From the NCBI RefSeq assembly GCF_001676055.1, contig NZ_LZEX01000046.1, forward strand, positions 124,001 to 188,000: a stretch of 64,000 nt of DNA, given 5' to 3'. Below, one piece after another: positions 25,749 through 33,836 of the stretch. The notes under the pieces are model-generated. The model worked only from the letters and a program-made list of their open reading frames with translations. It ran no database searches and had not been told where the DNA came from. Within the stretch, counting starts at the first letter, position 1. The number at the start of each line of letters is the position of its first letter. The DNA is from Morganella psychrotolerans (GTDB lineage Bacteria; Pseudomonadota; Gammaproteobacteria; Enterobacterales; Enterobacteriaceae). A program made the position numbers and the translations under genes.

Positions 25749-26507
25749 ATGTCACGTCGTCTGATGCTTTCCGCATTATTACTCTGTTGTTCTGTTCCGG
25801 CTGCAATAGCAGCACAATTACACATGTATGCCGGAGCGGGTCTTCGTCCTCCGGTAGAAAAAATTATTGATAAATTTGAAAAAGAGACCGGCAATAAAGT
25901 CGCCGTGGAGTACGGTGGTTCCGGGCAAATTCTGACCCGGTTTGAACTGACAAAGCAGGGCGATCTTTTTTTTCCGGGGTCAGCTGACTATGTGGAAAAA
26001 CTGCAAAAAGAGAATCTGGTGACGGAAAGTCATCCGATTGTCCGGCATATTCCGGTTATTGCTGTACGCAGGGATAAAGCGGACGGAATTAAAACTGTAG
26101 CGGACCTGGCAGCCAGTAATCTGCGTATCGGCATGGGGGACCCGAAAGCTATCGCGCTCGGGCGCAGTGGCGAGTTACTACTGGATGCGAGCGGTTATGG
26201 CGATGTGCTGCGTGACAAAGTTATTGTCCGTGCGGCGACGATTAAGCACCTTTCCATGTATCTGCTCAATGGTGAAGTGGATGCGGCGGTTATCGGACGG
26301 GCAGATGCTATGAAAAATCAGGACAAATTGCTTGTCCTGCCATCACCGGAAGGGGCTCCCGAAGAAGTGGCAACACTGGCCGTACTCAGTACCAGTGCCG
26401 CACCTGAAGAAGCAAAACGTCTTGCCGCGTATTTCAGTTCACCGGAAGGTATTAAAGCATTTACGGATTATGGTTTTCTGCCGGTTCGTCCGGCTGAATC
26501 CCGCTGA
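25749..26507 (+). CDS. Molybdate-type ABC transporter substrate-binding protein
   Basis: A 252-residue periplasmic protein with a signal peptide ending near AIAA. ModA-family features are the N-terminal LHMYAGAGLRPPVEKIIDKF, the ligand loop EYGGSGQILTRFELTKQGDLF and the C-terminal EAKRLAAYFSSPEGIKAFTDYGF. It delivers an oxyanion such as molybdate or tungstate to the permease encoded downstream. The start follows GGTGAG. The next gene is 146 bases away and separated by a palindromic element. Confidence 0.85.
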   Translation: MSRRLMLSALLLCCSVPAAIAAQLHMYAGAGLRPPVEKIIDKFEKETGNKVAVEYGGSGQILTRFELTKQGDLFFPGSADYVEKLQKENLVTESHPIVRHIPVIAVRRDKADGIKTVADLAASNLRIGMGDPKAIALGRSGELLLDASGYGDVLRDKVIVRAATIKHLSMYLLNGEVDAAVIGRADAMKNQDKLLVLPSPEGAPEEVATLAVLSTSAAPEEAKRLAAYFSSPEGIKAFTDYGFLPVRPAESR

Positions 26508-26524
26508 CGTCTGCTCCTCCTGAT

Positions 26525-26651
26525 GTACACCTTTATTCATTCAAACAGCAGGTCAGTTGGCGGAACGAAGCCCGCCGGGCCGCATAGTTTGCCTGTGCTC
26601 CCCGGCGGACGGAGCTTACCGTCTGCCTGCATCCTGAATGGCACCTGATAT
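26525..26651. repeat. Divergent copy of the dispersed palindromic element within the transporter locus
   Basis: TTTATTCATTCAAACAGCAGG at the left (shown as 21 bases minus ends in other copies), a central TGCTCCCCGGC and CTGCATCCTGAATGGCACC at the right match the long form seen near 33.2, 33.8 and 58.1 kb. It sits between the binding-protein gene and the permease gene. Confidence 0.7.
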
Positions 26652-26653
26652 AT

Positions 26654-27436
26654 ATGGCTATGAAATGGGCGCTGTTGCCTCTGCTGCTGTTGCTGACCCT
26701 GATTGTCGGTTCACTGATGGCATTATTGTTTCAGGTAACGCCATCACTATTAGGGCAGCTGTTTACTGAGCCTGAGTTTCACTTTGCGGTGATGATGTCG
26801 CTGGCGACATCTTTAACATCACTTGTGCTGGCATTTCTGATAGCGGTTCCGGCAGCCTGGGTGATGGTGCGGGGTAATTTCCCGGGAAAACGGATAGCTG
26901 ATGCACTGCTTGATATTCCGCTGGTGACACCGCCGCTGGTTATTGGTATCGGACTGTTGCTGCTCCTGGGAAGTCAGGGGCCACTCTCCGGTCTTTTTCC
27001 GCAACTCAGTCGCTGGTTGTTTTCACCTGTCGGTGTGATTATTGCGCAGACCTATGTTGCCTGTGCTGTACTTTACCGCGCGTCGCAGGGGGCATTTTCG
27101 TCAGTGGATCCGGCGTATGTGCGCACGGCGATGAATCTGGGGCTCACGCCCGGTAAAACGTTATTGCTGGTGGAAATCCCGTTGTGTCTGCAAAGTCTGC
27201 TCAGCGGCGGGATCCTGGCTTATTCCCGCGCGCTGGGCGAATTCGGGGCAACACTGATGCTGGCGGGGGCTACCCGGTTTAAAACAGAAACACTGCCGAT
27301 GGCGGTTTATCTCAATATCGCCAGTGGTGATTTTTCTCTCGCGCTGGGCTGTGCGCTTATCCTGATGGCGCTGGCGATTGTTCTGTTGTTTGCGCTGCAC
27401 CGGCTGAAAAGGCAGACATCTCATGCTGCATATTGA
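26654..27436 (+). CDS. Molybdate-type ABC transporter permease
   Basis: A 260-residue integral membrane protein with about six helices. The ModB-type EAA loop is present as MNLGLTPGKTLLLVEIPLCL, followed by the hallmark SRALGEFGATLMLAG segment. It forms the channel for the oxyanion. The stop overlaps the ATPase gene by 14 bases, so the two are coupled. Two close ATG codons (26654 and 26660) are possible starts and neither has a strong ribosome binding site. Confidence 0.88.
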   Translation: MAMKWALLPLLLLLTLIVGSLMALLFQVTPSLLGQLFTEPEFHFAVMMSLATSLTSLVLAFLIAVPAAWVMVRGNFPGKRIADALLDIPLVTPPLVIGIGLLLLLGSQGPLSGLFPQLSRWLFSPVGVIIAQTYVACAVLYRASQGAFSSVDPAYVRTAMNLGLTPGKTLLLVEIPLCLQSLLSGGILAYSRALGEFGATLMLAGATRFKTETLPMAVYLNIASGDFSLALGCALILMALAIVLLFALHRLKRQTSHAAY

Positions 27437-28046
27437 ACATCTGAGTGCGGGGATCCTGCGGGATCTCTCGCTGAATCTGCCGCAAGGACAATGCAGTGCG
27501 GTTTGTGGTCCGTCCGGCAGCGGTAAAACAACCTTGCTGAACTGTATTGCCGGCTATCAATCCTATCAGGGCACTATCCGTCTGGGTGACACAGCACTGG
27601 ATACTTTGCCTGTCTGGAAACGCCCCTGCCGCTATCTGAATCAGCGGCTCTGGCTATTCCCCTGGCTGACAGTACTGAACAATCTGCGCCTGGCGCAGTA
27701 TGCCGCAGGTCTGCGCCGGGATAAAGAACAGGCATGTGCGTTGCTGAACAAAATGGGCGTGGCGCACCTGGCTGCACGTTATCCGCATCAGATTTCCGGC
27801 GGAGAGCAGCAAAGAGTGGCACTGGCGCGGGCGCTTATTTCCTCTCCGTCACTCCTTTTGCTGGATGAACCTTTCTCCGGACTGGACTGGACGACCCGCA
27901 AACAGTTATGGTCACAGATTAATCTGCTGAAAGATGAAGGGATTACCCTCGTTTTGGTTACACATGAACCTAAAGAGTCGGATGCACTGGCAGAATACCG
28001 TATACAAATGGAAGACGGAAAAATCCGAACGACGACAATGGGTTGA
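27423..28046 (+). CDS. Molybdate-type ABC transporter ATPase, short form
   Basis: A 207-residue ABC ATPase with Walker A GPSGSGKTT, signature ISGGEQQRVALARAL, Walker B LLLLDEPFSGLD and a switch histidine in VLVTHEP. It lacks the C-terminal MOP domain found in full-length ModC (about 350 residues), so it has no regulatory oxyanion-binding module. It overlaps the permease gene by 14 bases. With the two genes upstream it forms a complete importer, presumably a second molybdate or tungstate system. Confidence 0.88.
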   Translation: MLHIEHLSAGILRDLSLNLPQGQCSAVCGPSGSGKTTLLNCIAGYQSYQGTIRLGDTALDTLPVWKRPCRYLNQRLWLFPWLTVLNNLRLAQYAAGLRRDKEQACALLNKMGVAHLAARYPHQISGGEQQRVALARALISSPSLLLLDEPFSGLDWTTRKQLWSQINLLKDEGITLVLVTHEPKESDALAEYRIQMEDGKIRTTTMG

Positions 28047-28313
28047 TAGAGATAAAATCCGGATGCAATAGTGATATTTTTGTCCCGCTATCTTCAGTAA
28101 GGTTGAACTCAGAGATGGCGGTGACGGATTATATTGAAGGGATGCTGTCATCGGATACCGGAGTGTATCTATATGTTGTCGCCGCTGTCTCTTCCTTATT
28201 TCCTCAATTACATACCGATACTCGTCTTAATCCGGTCTTTACCGGAGCTGCACCTGTTTACAATAATGACCGTATTTCCCGAAAAGCAGGAATGCCATCA
28301 CTATAGGTCTGCC

Positions 28314-29195
28314 ATGCTCAATATTTTACTGACATCCTTGTGGTTTTTATGGGGATTGTTATTGTACGCGGCGATAACCGGGCACAAATTCTGGCCGGTG
28401 TACTTAGTTGGTATTGTCGCCGTTATCTGTTTAACGATGGTTATCTCGAAGAGGAAAAGGAAACAATCCATGTTCGGAAAGAAAAAACAAGCTGAAACAC
28501 AGGCGACTGAGCAGGCAGTTGCAGCTGTCCCTGCACAGAAAACCAAAGAAGCTGAAGAGAAGAAAGCAGCAGAGATCAATGCTCAGGCAAATGAAATCTC
28601 TCAGTTATTGTCTGTTCGTGGTGATGAAAAGCAGCCGCGTCCGCTGGCTTCCCTTGAATCCCGCCAGCCAACTGTTATCAGCAAAGAAACCCGTCTGACA
28701 GGGGATATCGATCTGAGTGGTAATCTGCAAATCTGGGGTAAAATTACAGGTCAGATTAAAGCCCGTTCCGGAACCGTCAGCATTATGCAGTCCGGTGTGG
28801 TGGATGGCGATGTTATTGCGGAAACACTGCTGATTGACGGCGTCCTGAGCGGCACCTGCAGTGTGGAGCAACTGGAGATTCTGGAGCATGGCGAGCTGAA
28901 CGGCATCTGTCGTGCATCTAATTTTTCTATCCGTAAAGGCGGGATTTTTATTGGTCAGTCTGAGCCGTATGTTGCTCCTGCGGGAAGTAAAACGACCGCT
29001 GTGCCACAGATGTCCCGTCCTGAACCGCTAAAAGTGCAGCCGGCATCTGAACCGGTACAGGATCTGAAGCAGGAACAAAAGCCGGAACCGCAGCAGACAA
29101 AAGCACCTGAGCCGCAGAAATCATCATCTCAGCAGTCCTCTGCCGCGAAAGGCAAAGAGCCGCAGAAAGTACCGTCTGTCTTCAAAAACGTTTAA
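28314..29195 (+). CDS. ccmA: CcmA-like bactofilin with N-terminal membrane segments
   Basis: A 293-residue protein. Residues 1-45 hold two hydrophobic segments, then a basic stretch (SKRKRK), a Lys/Glu/Ala/Gln-rich coil (residues 53-95), a bactofilin beta-helix core (about 115-215, VISKETRLTGDIDLSGNLQI to ASNFSIRKGG) and a Pro/Gln/Glu-rich tail. Bactofilins polymerise into filaments without nucleotide; in Proteus mirabilis CcmA influences cell curvature and swarming. An internal ATG at 28470 (Met53) follows AAAGGAAA-like sequence, which fits the shorter second form reported for Proteus CcmA. The start at 28314 follows AGGT. Confidence 0.85.
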   Translation: MLNILLTSLWFLWGLLLYAAITGHKFWPVYLVGIVAVICLTMVISKRKRKQSMFGKKKQAETQATEQAVAAVPAQKTKEAEEKKAAEINAQANEISQLLSVRGDEKQPRPLASLESRQPTVISKETRLTGDIDLSGNLQIWGKITGQIKARSGTVSIMQSGVVDGDVIAETLLIDGVLSGTCSVEQLEILEHGELNGICRASNFSIRKGGIFIGQSEPYVAPAGSKTTAVPQMSRPEPLKVQPASEPVQDLKQEQKPEPQQTKAPEPQKSSSQQSSAAKGKEPQKVPSVFKNV

Positions 29196-29220
29196 TTACA
29201 TCGTTTTTGTATTCATTCGT

Positions 29221-29281
29221 TATACCCGTCACACTTCAGGATGCAGTCAACACCCGTGCATCCTGAAGTGTGACGGGTATA
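29221..29281. repeat. 25-bp perfect inverted repeat after the bactofilin gene
   Basis: The arms 29221-29245 and 29257-29281 are perfectly complementary and enclose an 11-base loop; the ends read TATACCCGTC and GACGGGTATA. The arms share the TATACCC end and a TTCAGGATGCA core with the dispersed palindromic family, so this may be a short derivative that now acts as the terminator. Confidence 0.8.
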
Positions 29282-29323
29282 CTTCTCCGGTAGGTTTCAA
29301 TTACAACATTACCGGAGGAAACC

Positions 29324-29878
29324 ATGATTATTCTTGATACTCCTGATCTGCGCCTGCGTCCGTGGAAGCCTGAAGACTATGCACCATTCCGGGCACTGAA
29401 TGGCTCTCCTGATGTGATGCGTTTTTTCCCTGCTTGTCTGAGTGGCGCAGAAAGTGATGCGCTGGCAGATGAAATTATCCGCCGTTTTGAGAAACAAAAC
29501 ACGTTCGGATTTTGGGCTGTTGAAGAAAAGAGCAGCGGGGCGTTTACCGGGTTCACCGGTCTGAATATCCCGAAATTACAGTTTGATTTCAGTCCGTGTA
29601 CGGAGATTGGCTGGCGTCTGGCAAAGCAGTTTCATGGGAAAGGATATGCAACACAAGCCGCAAAAGCGGTTTTGCATCATGCCTTCGCTGAGCTTGATAT
29701 GTCGGAGATTGTGGCATTTACCGCAAGTGTAAACCGCCCCTCAGCCCGGGTGATGGAAAAAATTGGTATGCACTATGAGCGTGACTTTGCTCATCCGGCA
29801 TTGCCGGAAGGGCATCCGCTGCAAACGCATGTGCTGTATAAAATCTCACAGGCAGATTACCGCACACAACAAACCTGA
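29324..29878 (+). CDS. RimJ/RimL-type GNAT N-acetyltransferase
   Basis: A 184-residue protein with a GNAT fold: the N-terminal DTPDLRLRPWKPEDYAPF, the strand FTGFTGLNIPKL, EIGWRLAKQFHGKGYATQAA as the acetyl-CoA binding A motif (G-rich), and ASVNRPSARVMEKIGMHYE as the B motif. Close relatives acetylate ribosomal protein N-termini or small amines. The start follows CGGAGGAA. It stands alone between two hairpins or repeats. Confidence 0.85.
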   Translation: MIILDTPDLRLRPWKPEDYAPFRALNGSPDVMRFFPACLSGAESDALADEIIRRFEKQNTFGFWAVEEKSSGAFTGFTGLNIPKLQFDFSPCTEIGWRLAKQFHGKGYATQAAKAVLHHAFAELDMSEIVAFTASVNRPSARVMEKIGMHYERDFAHPALPEGHPLQTHVLYKISQADYRTQQT

Positions 29879-29883
29879 TGACA

Positions 29884-30231
29884 TCAGTCCCGGGGCGTCC
29901 TGATGCGGGGCGGCAGGGGCGGAACCGGTTTTTTATCATCAATAAGATGGCGGATAGCCAGGATCGGGTGATGCCACAGCATCCGCGGTCCTGACCAGCG
30001 CATAATCGTTTTCATCTCTTCCCGTGGTTTGGGCTGATAACAGTGAACCGGGCACTGTTTACAGGCGGGTTTATCTTCCCCGTAGCGGCATTTTTCCAGA
30101 CGTTTTGTGGCATAAATCAGCAGTTCACTGTAATACGCCGGCGCGTCTGCCGGTGCCGGATGTTTGAGCTCATAAAGCGCAACCATGCGGGTAACCGTCG
30201 CTATCTCCCGCGAAATACGTTTTCCGGACAT
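29884..30231 (-). CDS. YgbA-family protein (nitrous-oxide-stimulated promoter family)
   Basis: A 115-residue cytoplasmic protein with a Cys-containing centre (CRYGEDKPACKQCPVHCYQP) and an end rich in basic residues and prolines. It matches the YgbA family, which in E. coli is induced by nitric oxide through NsrR. The start at 30231 follows GAGGAAA. Four or five Cys residues could bind a metal. An NsrR-like half site may be present upstream (AATATGCTTAAAA, about 30275-30290), but this is weak. Confidence 0.78.
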   Translation of the reverse strand: MSGKRISREIATVTRMVALYELKHPAPADAPAYYSELLIYATKRLEKCRYGEDKPACKQCPVHCYQPKPREEMKTIMRWSGPRMLWHHPILAIRHLIDDKKPVPPLPPRIRTPRD

Positions 30232-30315
30232 CGTTTTTCCTCTTTTACACAGCAATGAAATAATAAATTTTAATAATATGCTTAAAATTAGCTTTCTTTT
30301 TATTTCAAAATAAAA

Positions 30316-30335
30316 TACTGTACATGCATACAGTT
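30316..30335 (+). promoter_or_regulatory. LexA box (SOS) upstream of dinI
   Basis: TACTGTACATGCATACAGTT has CTG-N10-CAG and only two or three differences from the LexA consensus. It lies 16 bases before the start codon, so LexA would block the promoter or the ribosome-binding region of dinI. Confidence 0.9.
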
Positions 30336-30350
30336 CACGGGAGCAACATC

Positions 30351-30599
30351 ATGCGTATTGAAATCTTATTAGATAAACGGAATGCGGTGCCTGAGCATGT
30401 ACTCCAATCACTTGAAGTGCAGTTAAAACGTCTGATCCTGCCGGAATACCCGGAGATGCAATTTCGTATCGGGCAAAGCAGTCAGACTGCTATCAACATT
30501 TCCGGTATGAAATCGGCTGATGAAAAACAGGTACTGATGGATACCATTCAGAATATCTGGGAAGACGACAGCTGGATGGGCGACGAAAACGCACAATAA
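30351..30599 (+). CDS. dinI: DinI-family SOS modulator
   Basis: An 82-residue DinI-like protein. DinI stabilises or modulates RecA filaments and so tunes LexA and UmuD cleavage. The family fold is seen in MRIEILLDKR, the helix PEHVLQSLEVQLKRL and the acidic C-terminal helix EKQVLMDTIQNIWEDDSW, which mimics DNA. The start at 30351 follows GGGAG and sits directly downstream of a strong LexA box. It ends before a clear terminator. Confidence 0.9.
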   Translation: MRIEILLDKRNAVPEHVLQSLEVQLKRLILPEYPEMQFRIGQSSQTAINISGMKSADEKQVLMDTIQNIWEDDSWMGDENAQ

Positions 30600-30624
30600 C
30601 CCTTCTTTTTCCTGTCAAAGGAAA

Positions 30625-30668
30625 CGCTATCCCTCATTTTATGTGTTTTCTGAGGTGATAGCGGTTTT
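30625..30668 (+). terminator. Intrinsic terminator of dinI
   Basis: CGCTATC…CCTCA pairs with TGAGG…GATAGCG, followed by TTTTTT. Confidence 0.8.
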
Positions 30669-30692
30669 TTCATATAACTCAATGGTTACAAA

Positions 30693-30941
30693 TCAGTGGT
30701 TACAAATTTTATCCGCTGACGTGCTGAACCCTTCTTCATTACTGGTAAATTTTCCGCGTGCAGCGAGAAAACTGACCAATTCTTTTGCATCCATATTGTC
30801 GGCAGAACAGGTATGAAAGCGTGTATCTGTGCCAAATGTTGCGTGAATATCCGCAATCAGTGATTCTGTGGTGTAGTTTTTGCCGCTGTCGATGATCATA
30901 TTCATCACTTCATGACCATGAACGGATGGTTTATCAGACAT
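30693..30941 (-). CDS. yecH: YecH-family metal-binding protein
   Basis: An 82-residue small protein matching E. coli YecH (DUF2492): VHGHEVMNMIIDSG, FHTCSADNMDAKELVSFLAARGKF and a Cys/His ending KICNH. Two His and Cys clusters point to metal binding. It is cytoplasmic and short, and lies alone; no partner is evident. The homology is good over the full length. Confidence 0.88.
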   Translation of the reverse strand: MSDKPSVHGHEVMNMIIDSGKNYTTESLIADIHATFGTDTRFHTCSADNMDAKELVSFLAARGKFTSNEEGFSTSADKICNH

Positions 30942-31050
30942 AATAACCCCGGTTGTTTATTAAAGATGTAAATATTATGCATCTTTTGGGGCGCAATAGG
31001 TTGCGTCAGGTCAGTTTATTGTGAAATCAGATGTGAAACAAAGAGACATA

Positions 31051-31077
31051 AGATAACGCCTGTGACAGGCGTTATCT
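31051..31077 (-). terminator. Terminator of the ydcH-like gene
   Basis: AGATAACGCCTGT and ACAGGCGTTATCT form a near-perfect palindrome just after the stop codon of the YdcH-type gene, with TTATG then T-rich sequence on the minus strand. Confidence 0.7.
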
Positions 31078-31092
31078 GTCAGTGAAGTGAAA

Positions 31093-31305
31093 TTACCGGC
31101 ACTCTTCCAGGATACGTTGCATCTCATCTTTAGCATGCAATTTTTCTTTTTTGAGACGGGCAACACTATCGTTGTATCCTGCGCCATTCGGGCCTTCAAG
31201 TTTGGCAATTTCATCATTCAACTGGTGATGCTTCAGGTACAGTGCGGCAAAACGAGGATTTGAATCTTTAAGCTGTACGATAAGGGCTTGTTGATCAAGT
31301 GGCAT
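31093..31305 (-). CDS. ydcH: YdcH-family (DUF465) small coiled protein
   Basis: A 70-residue helical protein: KDSNPRFAALYLKHHQLNDE, then LEGPNGAGYNDSVARLKK and EKLHAKDEMQRILEE. It matches DUF465, a family of small coiled proteins with no settled role. The start follows GGAGGTT, an excellent ribosome binding site. It stands alone and is terminated by a hairpin. Confidence 0.88.
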   Translation of the reverse strand: MPLDQQALIVQLKDSNPRFAALYLKHHQLNDEIAKLEGPNGAGYNDSVARLKKEKLHAKDEMQRILEECR

Positions 31306-31639
31306 AGAACCTCCTGTTTGACGGGGAATGTAGCCTTTTCAGTATAACAAACGCGCACTGAATTGCATGGAACATGTCGTTATAACCGTGATCATAATGG
31401 CATATTTACATTATAGAACTCCCGGTAACATTGATAACATCAATGCCCGGGTGTGTGCTTATTGGTTTAATACACTGGTTTATCTGTTTTTTGTCGTTAT
31501 TATGCGCTGGATTATAAGAGTAATCTGTCTTTTCATCTGGCAATGAACTAATGCTTATTATAATGTTCTTATCAGTTAGTATGAAGATTGTGAGATGAGT
31601 TCATAATTAAATATACTTATAAAATAAGGTGATTATTTG
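31306..31639. other. Intergenic region upstream of ecotin
   Basis: No supported frame. A hairpin lies at 31421-31451 (CCCGG…CATTGAT and ATCAATG…CCGGG), with the promoter for ecotin presumably between it and 31640. Confidence 0.45.
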
Positions 31640-32203
31640 ATGAAAAAATTAATTCTTCCTGTTATGGCGATGCTTGTTGCCGCCGGCGCTTATGCGGAAG
31701 ACACAAAATCAACGACACAGGTGCCAATGAAGATTGTGAAAACTGACGCAACGAAAGCCGTGCCACTGATTGAAGTTAAAACCGACAACGGGATGAGTGA
31801 GCTGAAACATTTCCCGCAGGCTGCATCTGATATGGTTCGTCATGTGATTGCGGTTGAGCCGAAAGCGGATGAAGGGCTGTATAAAATTGAACTTGTGATC
31901 GGTAAAAAACAGATGGTGGATTGTAATCACCAGTGGTTTGGCGGCAGCCTGACACAAAAAACGGTACAAGGTTTTGGTTATGATTATTATGAAACCGGCG
32001 AATTAACCGGGCCGATGTCCACTATGATGGGCTGCCTGAATAATGAAAAGCACGAGGCATTTGTCAGCGCAAATATGGGTGACGATGCTTTTGTCCGTTA
32101 CAACAGCCGTCTGCCGGTTGTGGTTTATGCGCCGAAAGATGTGGATGTTAAATATCGTATCTGGAGTACGGATAACCAGTTGGCGGATGCGCCTGCGAAA
32201 TAA
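31640..32203 (+). CDS. eco: Ecotin, periplasmic serine-protease inhibitor
   Basis: A 187-residue secreted protein with a signal peptide ending near YAE. The ecotin fold is shown by VIAVEPKADEGLYKIELVIG, MVDCNHQWFGGSLTQKT, and the reactive site in SPMSTMMGC-type sequence, here GPMSTMMGCLNNE with Met-Met at P1/P1'. The end carries RYNSRLPVVVYAPKDVDVKYR, very close to E. coli. Ecotin inhibits trypsin-like proteases, elastase and factor Xa and protects against host proteases. About 25 residues longer at the N-terminus than E. coli ecotin. The start is ATG at 31640 rather than the TTG three bases earlier. Confidence 0.93.
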   Translation: MKKLILPVMAMLVAAGAYAEDTKSTTQVPMKIVKTDATKAVPLIEVKTDNGMSELKHFPQAASDMVRHVIAVEPKADEGLYKIELVIGKKQMVDCNHQWFGGSLTQKTVQGFGYDYYETGELTGPMSTMMGCLNNEKHEAFVSANMGDDAFVRYNSRLPVVVYAPKDVDVKYRIWSTDNQLADAPAK

Positions 32204-32225
32204 CAGTATTACTCTTCTCTTCAGA

Positions 32226-32251
32226 AACACGGCTCCGGCCGTGTTTTTTTT
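32226..32251 (+). terminator. Terminator of ecotin
   Basis: AACACGGC pairs with GCCGTGTT around TCCG, followed by seven or more T. Confidence 0.88.
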
Positions 32252-32337
32252 ATTCTGTTCTGTAATGATTTCGTCGTACACTAAATACCTCACTGTTTGT
32301 GAGCCTTACTGATACTATTTTTACAGAGATACTAATT

Positions 32338-32739
32338 ATGGAATTTCAGCCATCCCGCCAGATTGCCACTGCGTTGCAATGGATCTTAAATATTGCTCTG
32401 CTGATGCTCGGCGTACTCCTGATTATTTTTATGGGAAAAGAGACGCTGACGCTGATGAGATTAGTTTTTTCCGTGCAGGAAAAAACGACCTATTTATTAT
32501 TAGACAGTATTGTGACCTATTTTTTGTATTTTGAGTTTATTGCCTTAATTGTGAAATATTTTTTATCCGGCTATCACTTTCCGCTGCGCTATTTTATCTA
32601 TATCGGGATCACGGCGATGGTACGCCTGATTATTGTTGATCATACTGATGCGATGGCAACATTCCTGCATACATTATCTATACTGGTGCTGATCGTGGCG
32701 TTATATCTGGCGAACACGGATAAGTTAAAACGTGCCTGA
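32338..32739 (+). CDS. psiE: PsiE, phosphate-starvation-inducible membrane protein
   Basis: A 133-residue inner-membrane protein with four hydrophobic segments and the family segments [38 protein letters not shown] and [17 protein letters not shown]. coli psiE is induced by phosphate starvation and repressed by cAMP-CRP; its function is unknown. The start at 32338 has AGAGATA upstream. It is followed closely by the secreted unknown gene, likely in one transcript. Confidence 0.9.
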   Translation: MEFQPSRQIATALQWILNIALLMLGVLLIIFMGKETLTLMRLVFSVQEKTTYLLLDSIVTYFLYFEFIALIVKYFLSGYHFPLRYFIYIGITAMVRLIIVDHTDAMATFLHTLSILVLIVALYLANTDKLKRA

Positions 32740-32776
32740 GTTATTTTTTTATATTCACCCCGGAAGGATTTTTCTG

Positions 32777-33232
32777 ATGAATAAAGTTTTTATTATTGCA
32801 GGCGTGCTGTCTTCTGCATTGTGTCTGGCGCTGCCCGCTGCTGCCGCTTCACATACGGTCACGGTTTTTCACTGTGTGAATAAAGACAAAAAAGTGATTG
32901 ATGTGATACTCAAGGACGGACGTTATAACTACAGCTTTGGTAAAATCGGCAAAGGTGCGGATATTTCAATAGATCGTGCACCCGCTCAGCTGACATCAAA
33001 CTATTTAAATACCCGTGCAGCGGATACGGATACCGGCACGGCAAGCAGCTATGAACTTAATTTTATGAATGGTGATTACCATTATCAAATTTTTTCCGGT
33101 TATACCGGCAGCCGTTATGACGGCGGTGTAACTGTGTATAAAGGTGATAAATTAATTACCACGGTAAATTGCCTGCCGGATACGGTTGTGGATTATTTGG
33201 CGGAGCATATTTTTGATTTACCGGAATCCTGA
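32777..33232 (+). CDS. Hypothetical secreted protein downstream of psiE
   Basis: A 151-residue protein with a signal peptide (MNKVFIIAGVLSSALCLALP, cut near AAAA). The mature part has two Cys residues (FHCVN and VNCLPD), which could form a disulfide joining the ends, and short Gly/Tyr-rich strands (KDGRYNYSFGKIGKG, SGYTGSRYDGGV). I do not recognise a family. AAGGA precedes the start at good spacing. It follows psiE after 37 bases and is likely co-transcribed. Confidence 0.7.
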   Translation: MNKVFIIAGVLSSALCLALPAAAASHTVTVFHCVNKDKKVIDVILKDGRYNYSFGKIGKGADISIDRAPAQLTSNYLNTRAADTDTGTASSYELNFMNGDYHYQIFSGYTGSRYDGGVTVYKGDKLITTVNCLPDTVVDYLAEHIFDLPES

Positions 33233-33233
33233 G

Positions 33234-33359
33234 ATACCCTTATTCATTCAAACCGCAGGTGTGTTGGCTGCGCTACGCCTGCCGGGTCACATACTTGTGT
33301 ATGCTCCCCGGCAATCGGAGCTTGCCGCCTTCCTGCAGCCTGAATGACGTTGGCTATAT
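33234..33359. repeat. Long-form dispersed palindromic element
   Basis: Ends ATACCCTTATTCATTCAAAC and CCTGAATGACGTTGGCTATA are imperfect inverted repeats; the centre holds GCCGGGTCACATACTTGTGT followed by ATGCTCCCCGGC, itself a hairpin. It lies just after the stop of the secreted protein gene and ends 17 bases before the convergent usp gene. Confidence 0.8.
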
Positions 33360-33375
33360 GATTATTTATCCGGGG

Positions 33376-33813
33376 TTACCGGACAACCATCACGGAGGTT
33401 TTGGCGTGACGGACAATACCTGCCGCTGTTGAGCCGAGTAAAAACGTCGCAGCATCGGGGCGGTGAGAGCCCATCAGAATCAAATCAGCGTTAATCTCTT
33501 TGGCATAAGACAGAATTTCATTTTTTGCCGAGCCGATGACGGCGTGCAGAGTGTACTGGCGTGCCGGGACAGAAATACCTTTCAGTAAGTCCTGAAGTGC
33601 TGCAAGTGCTAATTCAATACGCTCGCCGGATTCACGCAGACTGACCGGCAGTGACGCATATTCCACACCAAAAAACATTTCCACATTCGGGATCACGGTC
33701 AGAAAGTGAATTTTCGGATTATCAATTTTGGCCAGTGCTTCCACATGGGGCAGCATTTTGTCGGTCAGGTCATCTTCCAGGATATCAATCGGAACCAGAA
33801 TTGTGTTGTACAT
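33376..33813 (-). CDS. Universal stress protein, UspF/UspG-like
   Basis: A 145-residue UspA-superfamily protein: MYNTILVPIDILEDDLTDKM at the start, the loop ADLILMGSHRP and the nucleotide-binding motif GSTAAGIVRHAKTSVMVVR at the end, which follows G-2x-G-9x-G(S/T). It therefore belongs to the ATP-binding branch. It is a paralogue of the gene at 63338-63772. The start follows CAGGAGG. It is flanked on both sides by palindromic elements, so it may have been moved as a unit. Confidence 0.9.
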   Translation of the reverse strand: MYNTILVPIDILEDDLTDKMLPHVEALAKIDNPKIHFLTVIPNVEMFFGVEYASLPVSLRESGERIELALAALQDLLKGISVPARQYTLHAVIGSAKNEILSYAKEINADLILMGSHRPDAATFLLGSTAAGIVRHAKTSVMVVR

Positions 33814-33836
33814 ATTGCCTCCTGTTAATTGAACTC

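Noticed and set aside
28043-28306. A frame between the ABC ATPase and the bactofilin genes
   Set aside because: No ribosome binding site or recognisable features; it overlaps the real upstream gene end and the promoter region of ccmA.
29884-30291. An NsrR site upstream of the YgbA-type gene
   Set aside because: Only a weak half site is visible; I would not call it without a motif scan.
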